A DNA stretch of 24,113 nucleotides. It comes from a virus. The stretch spans positions 1 through 24,113 of the IMG/VR virus record IMGVR_UViG_3300042924_001998, one strand, 5' to 3'. This document shows, in pieces, positions 1 to 5,921 of the stretch (position 1 is its first letter; each line of letters starts with the position of its first letter). Both the position numbers and the translations under genes were made by a program. Below the pieces are notes generated by a model that saw only the letters and a program-made list of their open reading frames with translations, was not told the DNA's origin and did no database searches.

Positions 1-432
1 ACCAATGATCTCGGTCTTGACCGGGCCTTGGGCTGGAAAAGTCTCCATGATGGACTCGGCCTGGAACTTGATGGCCGCTTCTGTCAGGATGGTTGAGAAA
101 ACCCCACATGCCCCGTTCCAGGGCTGGGTTCTTTCTTCATAATTCATCCCCAGGACTTCCAGGCCCTTGACAAAGGTTTCTGCCCAATCCTTGCGTGAGG
201 ATATGTCAGCGTCCACTAACTCCATGAGGTCAGATGAGATGGTGGCAAGCTCACCCTCGTCCAGTATTTCTGCGAGGTTTGAATCAAAGTCCCCGCCGTA
301 ATCATTCTCAGGCTCAAGGGTGATCTCGACATCCCCGGTGTTAATCGTTACAGACTCCGGGTCTTCAATCTCAATACTCACGCCTTGATCCATACCTGTG
401 GGGGCAGGGTAAAGTGCTTTGTCAATAGACAT
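1..432 (-). CDS. Portal protein, N-terminal part (cut by window edge)
   Basis: The frame opens with ATG at 432-430 and stays open for 144 codons to the left edge, so only the N-terminus is visible. It starts MSIDKALYPAPTGMDQG, then has a long acidic stretch, and around residues 90-144 contains RKDWAETFVKGLEVLGMNYEE and a segment with PWNGACGVFSTILTEA and ETFPAQGPVKTEI. This last part is the conserved N-terminal signature I associate with podovirus-type portal proteins, the dodecameric ring through which DNA enters the capsid. Lying 8 bases downstream of the large terminase stop on the same strand is the usual terminase-portal order. Family recognised from motif memory; a search would settle it. 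Confidence 0.75.
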   Translation of the reverse strand, partial: MSIDKALYPAPTGMDQGVSIEIEDPESVTINTGDVEITLEPENDYGGDFDSNLAEILDEGELATISSDLMELVDADISSRKDWAETFVKGLEVLGMNYEERTQPWNGACGVFSTILTEAAIKFQAESIMETFPAQGPVKTEIIG

Positions 433-440
433 AATGATCC

Positions 441-1937
441 TTAGTAATACTCCGCTTTCCTGCGATAAATGGGTTCATCTGGCTCATCAGATTCGATGGA
501 AATAAACCCGCCTTGGCGAAACCGCATCAAAGCTTGGCTACTTGAGTCCACAAGGTCATCGTTGTCGCCGTTGGGGAACGAAGCCATTTCTTCCACGACT
601 TCCTCTGCCCATCGGTGATCTGGACACCAAACCATCCCGGACGCAAACAGGTCAGCAATAGCGTTTACACGGGCGATCTTATCGTTTCCTTTGCCCGGTG
701 TATATTCCGACACCGGAATTCCTGTCCTACGCATCTCATAGATCAAGGGAGCGCCAGCCGCCCTCTTCTCCACGATCAATGTGTCCGGGTTCCATTCCTG
801 ATACATCTCATACGCCTTCTTCTTTAGCTCCGGGAACTCAAGACGTTGTTTAAACGCATCCAGGAGGATGATGTTTGGACGTAGGTTTCCTTTCCCATCG
901 GAATGATCAAAGATTCCCCAGGTGGTACAGGCCGAATAGTCGGCCCTGTTGTTGGTTTCAAAGGCTGTATCCCATGATTGGATGATGTAATCACAAGGGG
1001 GAGGGTCTTCTTTCTCCCAAAGCCGCCACATATCCCGTTTTATGATGGCCCCTTCCTCTGATGTGGGGTTTTGTTGGTACTGGGCCTCCCATTTGGACAC
1101 TGGAAGTTCAGCTTTGAGGGCCTCAAGCTCCTCTTTCTTCCAAAATGCAGGCCACAAAGGGGTTCCAGAAGGCAAAATAGCCGGGAAATCAATCACTTCC
1201 CACTCATTTACCCCGTCTTTCTCCGAATTCTTGAGGATCTGGCCCGTCAAATCCCTCTTTGACCACCTTGTCATCACGATGATGATGGCCCCACCCGGCT
1301 GTAAACGCTGACGAGGGCCAGATGTGTACCACTCATACACATTGTCAAACACCGCAGGGTTGCCCTGCTTGGCCTCTTGCTCCGAATGCGGGTCATCAAT
1401 GATCAATATATCTGCGCCTTTCCCGGTAACGGCTCCCCCGACACCGATAGCGAAGTAATCCCCGCCCTTGTCCGTGTTCCACCGTCCAGCGGCCTTTGAA
1501 TCTGAAGACAACTGCGTATTGAATATCTTTCTGTAATCCTCCGACTGCACAAGATTCCGGACTTTACGGCCAAACCCCACGGCCAACTCGGCAGTGTGGG
1601 CGGTCTGGATGATCTTCTTCTCCGGGTGCTTACCCAAGAACCAAGCTGGAAGCAGGTAGGAGGCAAACTCAGACTTGGTATGCCTGGGCGGCATATTAAT
1701 GATCAGACGTTTCAAATCCCCATTGACAACACGCTCAAAGGCATTTGCCATGATCTGGTGATGTTTGCCCGATATGAATACCGGCCACATCTGCTGGACA
1801 AAGAACAGGTAGGACTCCCGACACCTCTCAACCCTGTCCATCTCCAGCAGGGCAAAGATCTTCTTACGCTCCGCATCCGGGACTCTGTCCACCATCTGGA
1901 TGTAGCCGTCCACTTCCTTACGGGTTAGGAGACTCAT
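441..1937 (-). CDS. terL: Terminase large subunit
   Basis: 498 aa, usual length for TerL, the packaging motor that hydrolyses ATP and cuts concatemeric DNA. The N-terminal ATPase half has a variant Walker A around residues 83-90 (PPRHTKSE, typical of terminases), a Walker B ILIIDDPH at 177-184 and a coupling-type motif VMTRW at 221-225. The C-terminal RNase H-like nuclease half has SWDTAF (Asp323), LIVEKRA (Glu390) and an Asp-rich NGDNDDLVDSSS at 457-467, giving the acidic residues that hold metal. Its start overlaps the stop of the upstream LexA-like gene by 4 bases (ATGA), so the two are translationally coupled. One GTTTAAAC lies inside (848-855, codons Phe-Lys). Confidence 0.95.
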   Translation of the reverse strand: MSLLTRKEVDGYIQMVDRVPDAERKKIFALLEMDRVERCRESYLFFVQQMWPVFISGKHHQIMANAFERVVNGDLKRLIINMPPRHTKSEFASYLLPAWFLGKHPEKKIIQTAHTAELAVGFGRKVRNLVQSEDYRKIFNTQLSSDSKAAGRWNTDKGGDYFAIGVGGAVTGKGADILIIDDPHSEQEAKQGNPAVFDNVYEWYTSGPRQRLQPGGAIIIVMTRWSKRDLTGQILKNSEKDGVNEWEVIDFPAILPSGTPLWPAFWKKEELEALKAELPVSKWEAQYQQNPTSEEGAIIKRDMWRLWEKEDPPPCDYIIQSWDTAFETNNRADYSACTTWGIFDHSDGKGNLRPNIILLDAFKQRLEFPELKKKAYEMYQEWNPDTLIVEKRAAGAPLIYEMRRTGIPVSEYTPGKGNDKIARVNAIADLFASGMVWCPDHRWAEEVVEEMASFPNGDNDDLVDSSSQALMRFRQGGFISIESDEPDEPIYRRKAEYY

Positions 1938-2173
1938 AGGGACAACATCTTCTCAACAGATTTATCAACCAACCGGACACCGTAGAACTTCCTGGGCTTG
2001 ACAGTGATGAAACCATCGGACTTCAGCCTGTGGACAATCCTGTGGATATTGGAACGGGACTTCAACCCAAGTCCACGGGCTATCACATCGTAGCTCGGAG
2101 GGATGCCGTGTAAACGCACATAGGCCCGGATGAAGTCCAGGACAAGCTTTCTGCGTTCAGTTACAAGTTCCAT
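1934..2173 (-). CDS. Stand-alone LexA-type winged-helix DNA-binding domain
   Basis: 79 aa. Residues 4-66 match the N-terminal DNA-binding domain of LexA closely in pattern: TERRKLVLDFIRAYVRLHG, then IPPSYDVIARGLGLKSRSNIHR (helix-turn-helix) and a wing with RLKSDGFI. LexA is about 200 aa and continues into a self-cleaving S24 protease; that part is wholly absent here, so this regulator cannot respond to RecA by autocleavage. It lies between small and large terminase and overlaps terL by 4 bases. Likely a repressor or activator of the late/packaging operon or its own promoter; GTTTAAAC at 2181-2188 is just upstream of its start and a GTTTTAAAAC palindrome lies at 2237-2246. Function beyond DNA binding is inferred. 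Confidence 0.8.
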   Translation of the reverse strand: MELVTERRKLVLDFIRAYVRLHGIPPSYDVIARGLGLKSRSNIHRIVHRLKSDGFITVKPRKFYGVRLVDKSVEKMLSL

Positions 2174-2241
2174 GGCCGAAGTTTAAACGAGAACAAGTGT
2201 TCGTGCAAGCACTCACTCACATATATATACCCCCCCGTTTT

Positions 2242-2259
2242 AAAACAGGTACTTCAGAT
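2242..2259. repeat. 18-bp dispersed repeat, copy 1
   Basis: AAAACAGGTACTTCAGAT, identical to 12539-12556. Both copies lie in intergenic DNA just downstream of a minus-strand gene (small terminase here, RusA there), and both are followed on the plus strand by a short inverted repeat. An 18-bp identity 10 kb apart in non-coding DNA is not expected by chance; it may be a phage-specific promoter, operator or recombination site. Confidence 0.8.
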
Positions 2260-2277
2260 ATGGTTTCTCATATTGAT

Positions 2278-2322
2278 GGGGGTGGGTGGGGAATGCGAAC
2301 AATTGTTGGGGGATGGGGAGGG
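2278..2322 (+). other. G-run tract with quadruplex potential around a palindrome
   Basis: Six G runs of 5, 3, 4, 5, 4 and 3 bases, in two groups of three, flank a perfect 10-bp palindrome AACAATTGTT at 2298-2307. GGAATGC (2290-2296) and GCATTCC (2330-2336) can also pair. The tract is immediately downstream of the small terminase stop, a region where phages may carry packaging signals; that link is only a guess. Confidence 0.5.
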
Positions 2323-2366
2323 TATGAGTGCATTCCAGTGTAGAGCGCAGGCGGGTGGTCGCTGGC

Positions 2367-3071
2367 CTACAGGGGGGCCTGGAGTACCGTACCCTCGCCA
2401 TCCTGCCCATCGTCAACCGCCACCGGCACACGCAACCGCTTGATGACCGTGTCCTGTGCGCCGACACCAGTGCTCCGCTCCAGCAGTCTTATGTGTGCAT
2501 GCAGTTCACGCTTGAGTTGATCAGCGCTCACAGGCGCATCGCCTTCACTCACCATGGGTGTAAACAGTCCGCAAGCTTTGCCCATGAGTTCCAAGGCTCT
2601 GAGTTGGGTTCCTGGTTGATTGCTTTTACTAAGTGCCAACAGTTGCTTCAGCACATACCGCTTTGATGCGGCGGCATCATCTGCAAGGTGTTCAATGGTT
2701 TCGCTCCATGCCTCTTCCAGCACCTTTGCGATCCTTGGATCCCTCATTAGTTTGTTTGCATTGGCTGAGACGGTTGCATCCCCTGCATTGGTGTTGTATG
2801 CCGATCTGTAAGCGGCCTTGAGTGTTTTCCCCTCTATGACTCCCTGACAGAATGCTCTTTGGAGGGCCGTGAGCGGTTGGTATTTTTTCCATTCACTACC
2901 CACAGGTTTCCCGTCCTTCCTTACTCTTGGTCTATCTGCGACATGGGCCAACCGATCCGCTTCGCTTTCAAAGTCCCCCGGTTCATCCTGATCAACCTGA
3001 TCATCATCCTGCATCGCCTCATCCAGCGCCGCCCTGTACTGATCCGCACTCAACTTGCCTATGTTAGCCAT
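2367..3071 (-). CDS. terS: Terminase small subunit
   Basis: 234 aa. The N-terminal third is acidic and probably disordered (QDDDQVDQDEPGDFESEAD). Residues 66-125 carry the phage small-terminase pattern LTALQRAFCQGVIEGKTLKAAYR with a following NANKLMRDPRIAKVLEEAW, a helix-turn-helix-type DNA-binding module seen in TerS proteins that recognise the packaging site. A helical central part (about 130-170) would form the oligomer. It is two genes upstream of terL on the same strand, the normal order apart from the intervening LexA-like gene. The start follows the divergent region at 3072-3644. Confidence 0.85.
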   Translation of the reverse strand: MANIGKLSADQYRAALDEAMQDDDQVDQDEPGDFESEADRLAHVADRPRVRKDGKPVGSEWKKYQPLTALQRAFCQGVIEGKTLKAAYRSAYNTNAGDATVSANANKLMRDPRIAKVLEEAWSETIEHLADDAAASKRYVLKQLLALSKSNQPGTQLRALELMGKACGLFTPMVSEGDAPVSADQLKRELHAHIRLLERSTGVGAQDTVIKRLRVPVAVDDGQDGEGTVLQAPL

Positions 3072-3134
3072 TGCTCACATCCTTGTATATGTGGTTATTC
3101 CCATACTGGACAAACACCCAGCATTGTTCGCATC

Positions 3135-3198
3135 TTATCCACAGGTTGTTCATTTGTCCACAATTTCATCAACAACCTTACCCACAAGCCTATACACA
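3135..3198 (+). promoter_or_regulatory. Cluster of DnaA-box-like sites
   Basis: TTATCCACA (3135-3143) is a perfect match to the host DnaA box consensus TTATNCACA. It is followed on the same strand by TTGTCCACA (3154-3162), TTACCCACA (3178-3186) and CTATACACA (3190-3198), each with one mismatch. Four same-strand sites in 64 bases is unlikely by chance and points to binding of host DnaA, as an origin or as a regulatory titration site. Confidence 0.55.
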
Positions 3199-3487
3199 TA
3201 CCTCAGAGGTACACACATTAGCATTGGCCTGTAGTGCATATGAATTCAAAACGCAGGAAAGTTCTAAGGGATAACCCTGTGATTACTGTACAAACCGACA
3301 TGCCTCTAGAACGCATCAGAAGGCCCCTTGCTTGCGTTATTCCAAATCAGGCCACCTACCCCTTGGCTTGGCCCTTTAGGGGCCTTGTAGGCCGTTTAAA
3401 TCGTTTTCTAGTACTTTCCTATATGTACTCATTTCCATGCCACAAGTAACACTTGCGGTTGTAATCCTAATGAGTTCAAACGCCAGG

Positions 3488-3519
3488 GATTGGTGCATCT
3501 ATATAGAAGGCATCCAATC
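3488..3519. repeat. Nested palindrome/hairpin
   Basis: Arms GATTGGTGC and GCATCCAATC pair with one bulged base around a centre containing the perfect 10-bp palindrome TCTATATAGA (3498-3507). It may be an operator or origin hairpin in the divergent region. Confidence 0.5.
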
Positions 3520-3580
3520 GCCAACCACTGTTGTTTTGTACATGAGGGTTTGTCCTAATAACTTCATGTCAACATTGATA

Positions 3581-3607
3581 TTGCCTGACCCGTTGTAGTG
3601 CTATCAT
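3581..3607 (+). promoter_or_regulatory. Probable promoter of the 3.6-8.9 kb operon
   Basis: An extended -10 element TGcTATCAT at 3599-3607 (TATCAT differs from TATAAT by one base) has a weak -35-like TTGCCT at 3581-3586 with a 15-base spacer. It sits about 40 bases before the first gene of the plus operon, where a promoter is needed. Confidence 0.35.
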
Positions 3608-3644
3608 TGACACTTGTTTAAACCAACCCGAAAGGACTTTCACC

Positions 3645-3794
3645 ATGTACAACGTCTTCATGTCAATCGTGTCCGCACTGTTTATCTATGTGGGTTTTCA
3701 AAATCTGACCGGGGGTTACTTGTGGATGGCCTTGGTAGTGGCCGGGGGTTTTTACCTGGGCCACGTTGTGACCATGGCCCTCAACGAAGAGTGA
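3645..3794 (+). CDS. Small two-helix membrane protein
   Basis: 49 aa, start MYNVFMSIVSALFIYVGF, with an AAAGGA ribosome-binding site 9 bases upstream. Two hydrophobic segments, about residues 4-18 and 24-44, are separated by a short polar turn (QNLTGG), so it is predicted to be an inner-membrane protein with two short spans and a charged C-terminal end (ALNEE). It is the first gene of the operon. No family is recognised and its role is unknown; small membrane proteins at this position might alter the host envelope or exclude other phages, but nothing in the sequence shows that. Confidence 0.75.
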   Translation: MYNVFMSIVSALFIYVGFQNLTGGYLWMALVVAGGFYLGHVVTMALNEE

Positions 3795-3802
3795 CCAGCG
3801 CC

Positions 3803-3818
3803 ATGCCCCACGGGGCAT
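3803..3818. other. Short perfect hairpin in a gene gap
   Basis: ATGCCCCACGGGGCAT forms a 6-bp stem with a 4-base loop just after the stop of the membrane protein gene. There is no T-run right behind it, so it is not a classic terminator; it could stabilise or attenuate the operon mRNA. Confidence 0.4.
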
Positions 3819-3858
3819 TGCAGTGGGCATTTTCCCCTTAACCTTGGAGTGAAACAAA

Positions 3859-4446
3859 ATGTATCAAACCCGTGAAGAGTGGCTAACAGCGGCGATTGAC
3901 CTGCTACGGCCTGAGTTTGTTTTGGCAGGTGCGCCCCTCCCGGCATCCATTCGGGTTGCCTGTGCTGAGACCCCCAACTTCAGCCGCCACGGCCTGGAGG
4001 TTGTGGCCCTCAGTGACTCTCAGTCCTCTGACCGTGCGGTTGAAATCACTGTCTCATGGACGTTAGACGATCCCCACACTGTCTTGGCCCGTCTGGTGCA
4101 TGGTTTGTGTGCCGCTACCCTGGGGGCATCCAAGCATGGCCCCGCCTTTGTGCGGATCGCCATCGACATGGGCCTGATCGCTGATGGCAAAACGGCCAAC
4201 CCCTGGACACGCACCATTGCAGGGCCAAGCTTTCAGGCGCAAGCTTTGCTGGAGTCCCTGGGCCTGTACCCGCATGCCAAGGTCAACCCGTACCTCAAGC
4301 CCAAGCAGGGCACTCGCATGCTGTTGGCAAAGTGCCCCAAATGCAACTATGCCGTGCGCCTCACCCAGAAATGGGTGTATGCCGCTGACGGTTCTACGAA
4401 CCTGCCCATCTGCCCCAATGACCGTTCTTTGTTTCAACTCGCATAA
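3859..4446 (+). CDS. SprT-like protein with a degenerate metalloprotease motif
   Basis: 195 aa. The layout matches phage SprT-like (zinc metalloprotease) proteins: an N-terminal domain, a helix that normally bears HExxH, the downstream KHGPAF histidine segment (92-97), then LGLYPHAKVNPYLKPKQGTRM and a C-terminal zinc ribbon starting KCPKC (158-162) with a later PICPND (183-188). At the expected catalytic site the sequence is LVHGLCAATLG (79-89): the first His is kept, but the catalytic Glu is Gly and the second His is Ala. The protein is therefore probably not an active protease and may serve as a DNA-binding or regulatory pseudo-enzyme. Ribosome-binding site TTGGAG; the next gene follows after 10 bases. 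Confidence 0.75.
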   Translation: MYQTREEWLTAAIDLLRPEFVLAGAPLPASIRVACAETPNFSRHGLEVVALSDSQSSDRAVEITVSWTLDDPHTVLARLVHGLCAATLGASKHGPAFVRIAIDMGLIADGKTANPWTRTIAGPSFQAQALLESLGLYPHAKVNPYLKPKQGTRMLLAKCPKCNYAVRLTQKWVYAADGSTNLPICPNDRSLFQLA

Positions 4447-4456
4447 GGTGACCCCC

Positions 4457-5869
4457 ATGACAAACGCACAATTCATTCAGTCTTTGCCCCTCAGCGTTCG
4501 CATCAGGGCTTACAACGCACTGAACAACAAACCCGTTGTCGGCGCAAACGCCAATGATGTTTTTGGCTGGTTGCTCAGTGGGTTGGATGCCCACGCATTC
4601 ACCCGTTCCGACATGGAGGCCGCCGGGGCCAAAGCACCCGCCCCTGCCCAGATCAATGATGCCGTCCAGGCGGTTGCGTCCCGTGCTGAACAATCGGCCC
4701 TTGATGCCCTCGCCCGTGCGGACAAGGCCATCAGTGAGTCAAAGAACGCCGCCCAGGGGGCCGCATCCCTGGCTTTTGAGGTTCAGCAATTACGCAAGGC
4801 ATCCCAGGCATTGGGTGAAAAGGTGCAAGGGGTTGACCCCCAGGCGGTGCATGCCCAAGTTGGCCGCTTGATCGCTGATGCTTTTGCCCCCTTTGAGGCG
4901 GCGGTGCGTGGTGCTGGTGCTGAGTCCATTGTGGCCGCTCTCGCCCCGTTGACCAGCGTCCGGCAATCTGCGCTGAGTGTTTTTGGCATTGAAGTGAACG
5001 ACACAAAGGGCCGTCCCCTGATGTTTGATGTTTACACGCATCCAGATGCCCCGGCCATCGATCCCATGTTTATCTGGACTGCTGACATTATCAAATCGTT
5101 GGCCTTCTTCCAGGACACGGTTTCCAATGGTTGGTTCGGCGGTGAAAAGGGCACGGGCAAATCAACCGTGGCCGCTCAGTTTGCCGCCCGGACAGGCCGT
5201 GCCTTCAAACGGATCAACTTCCACAAATACACCACTGCTGATGACTATGCAGGTGCAGAGGGTTTGACCAACGGCGAGACGGTGTTTAAACCAAAGGATT
5301 TTCTGATGGCCTTCACCGCCCCATCCAGCGTGATCCTGTTGGACGAAGTGACCAACGCAGACCCCGGTGAGTTGGCCGTGCTGAACGGGTTCCTGGAGCC
5401 GAACAGTGCCGTGTCGTATGGGGGAATAACGCACCGCCGTGCCCCTGGAGTGCTGGTGTTCGCCGCTGACAATACCCTGGGCAATGGGGATGATACGGGC
5501 CGCCATGCCGGGACACGCCCCATGAATTCTGCCCTGCTGGATCGGTTCAGCCTGATCATTCAATTCACGTTTTTGCCCTTGGCGCAAGAGGTGCAAGCAG
5601 TGGTCAATCACACAGGTTGCACCGCCGATCTGGCAGAGCATGTCCTAAAGGCCATCCAAGCCGCCCGTGCCAAGGTTGAAACAGCCGACATTGTGGACGC
5701 ACCAAGCATCAGGTCAGTGGTTGCTTACATCCGGGCATTGAAGTACCTGAGTCCCGCTGATGCATGGGCACAATCAATCGCCGCCCGTCAACCCGCTGAG
5801 TCAGCCCATGCCCTGGAGGCCATTCGCCTGACGTACATTGATGAGCAATTTATTGCCAACAACCTGTAA
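4457..5869 (+). CDS. MoxR/CobS-type AAA+ ATPase
   Basis: 470 aa, using the ATG at 4457 behind AAGGTGA; a longer frame to 4184 would overlap the SprT-like gene. The N-terminal 200 residues include an Ala-rich coiled-coil-like segment (about 65-120). The AAA+ core has Walker A GEKGTGKST (229-237), Walker B SVILLDEV (291-298), a sensor-1-type FAADNT (335-340) and an arginine-finger segment LLDRF (360-364). These are features of the MoxR branch, which includes CobS of cobaltochelatase. MoxR ATPases usually act as chaperone-like motors with a VWA partner, and the next gene is exactly such a partner. Substrate unknown; cobalamin synthesis is unlikely because no other cob gene is present. Confidence 0.88.
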   Translation: MTNAQFIQSLPLSVRIRAYNALNNKPVVGANANDVFGWLLSGLDAHAFTRSDMEAAGAKAPAPAQINDAVQAVASRAEQSALDALARADKAISESKNAAQGAASLAFEVQQLRKASQALGEKVQGVDPQAVHAQVGRLIADAFAPFEAAVRGAGAESIVAALAPLTSVRQSALSVFGIEVNDTKGRPLMFDVYTHPDAPAIDPMFIWTADIIKSLAFFQDTVSNGWFGGEKGTGKSTVAAQFAARTGRAFKRINFHKYTTADDYAGAEGLTNGETVFKPKDFLMAFTAPSSVILLDEVTNADPGELAVLNGFLEPNSAVSYGGITHRRAPGVLVFAADNTLGNGDDTGRHAGTRPMNSALLDRFSLIIQFTFLPLAQEVQAVVNHTGCTADLAEHVLKAIQAARAKVETADIVDAPSIRSVVAYIRALKYLSPADAWAQSIAARQPAESAHALEAIRLTYIDEQFIANNL

Positions 5870-5921
5870 ACCAAATCGATATTGGTTGCGTTACACTAAC
5901 ACTATCACCAGGAACATCAAA

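Larger units (their letters stand above)
2174..2366. promoter_or_regulatory. Intergenic control region upstream of the LexA-like gene
   Basis: 193 bases between small terminase (stop at 2367) and the LexA-like gene. Read on the minus strand it has, in order toward the gene, two G/C-rich blocks, the repeat shared with 12539-12556, a GTTTTAAAAC palindrome (2237-2246), a C/G run, an alternating TATATATA stretch (about 2221-2229) that could serve as a -10 element, and GTTTAAAC at 2181-2188. The arrangement suggests a minus-strand promoter with an operator, perhaps autoregulated by the LexA-like protein. No clear -35 was found, so the promoter call is weak. Confidence 0.35.
3072..3644. other. Gene-free divergent region, candidate replication origin
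   Basis: 573 bases between divergent operons without a credible gene. It contains a DnaA-box-like cluster (3135-3198), the odd-centred palindrome TACCTCAGAGGTA (3199-3211), a hairpin with arms AACGC/GCGTT (3310-3338), a GGCCC/GGGCC hairpin (3370-3384), GTTTAAAT (3394-3401), a strong nested hairpin at 3488-3519 and a probable plus-strand promoter near 3581-3607, ending with GTTTAAAC at 3616-3623. Short frames here (for example 71 codons from 3234) lack ribosome-binding sites. The combination of DnaA-like boxes and many palindromes between divergent operons fits an origin; this is inference. Confidence 0.45.

Noticed and set aside
3268-3292. LexA box near CTGTGATTACTGTACA
   Set aside because: Only one half-site matches; the second CAG half is missing.
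3234-3449. 71-codon plus frame in the divergent region
   Set aside because: No ribosome-binding site, runs across hairpins and control motifs, and its composition does not look coding.
4184-4456. Longer N-terminus for the MoxR ATPase
   Set aside because: It would overlap the SprT-like gene by most of its zinc-ribbon region; the ATG at 4457 has a proper ribosome-binding site.
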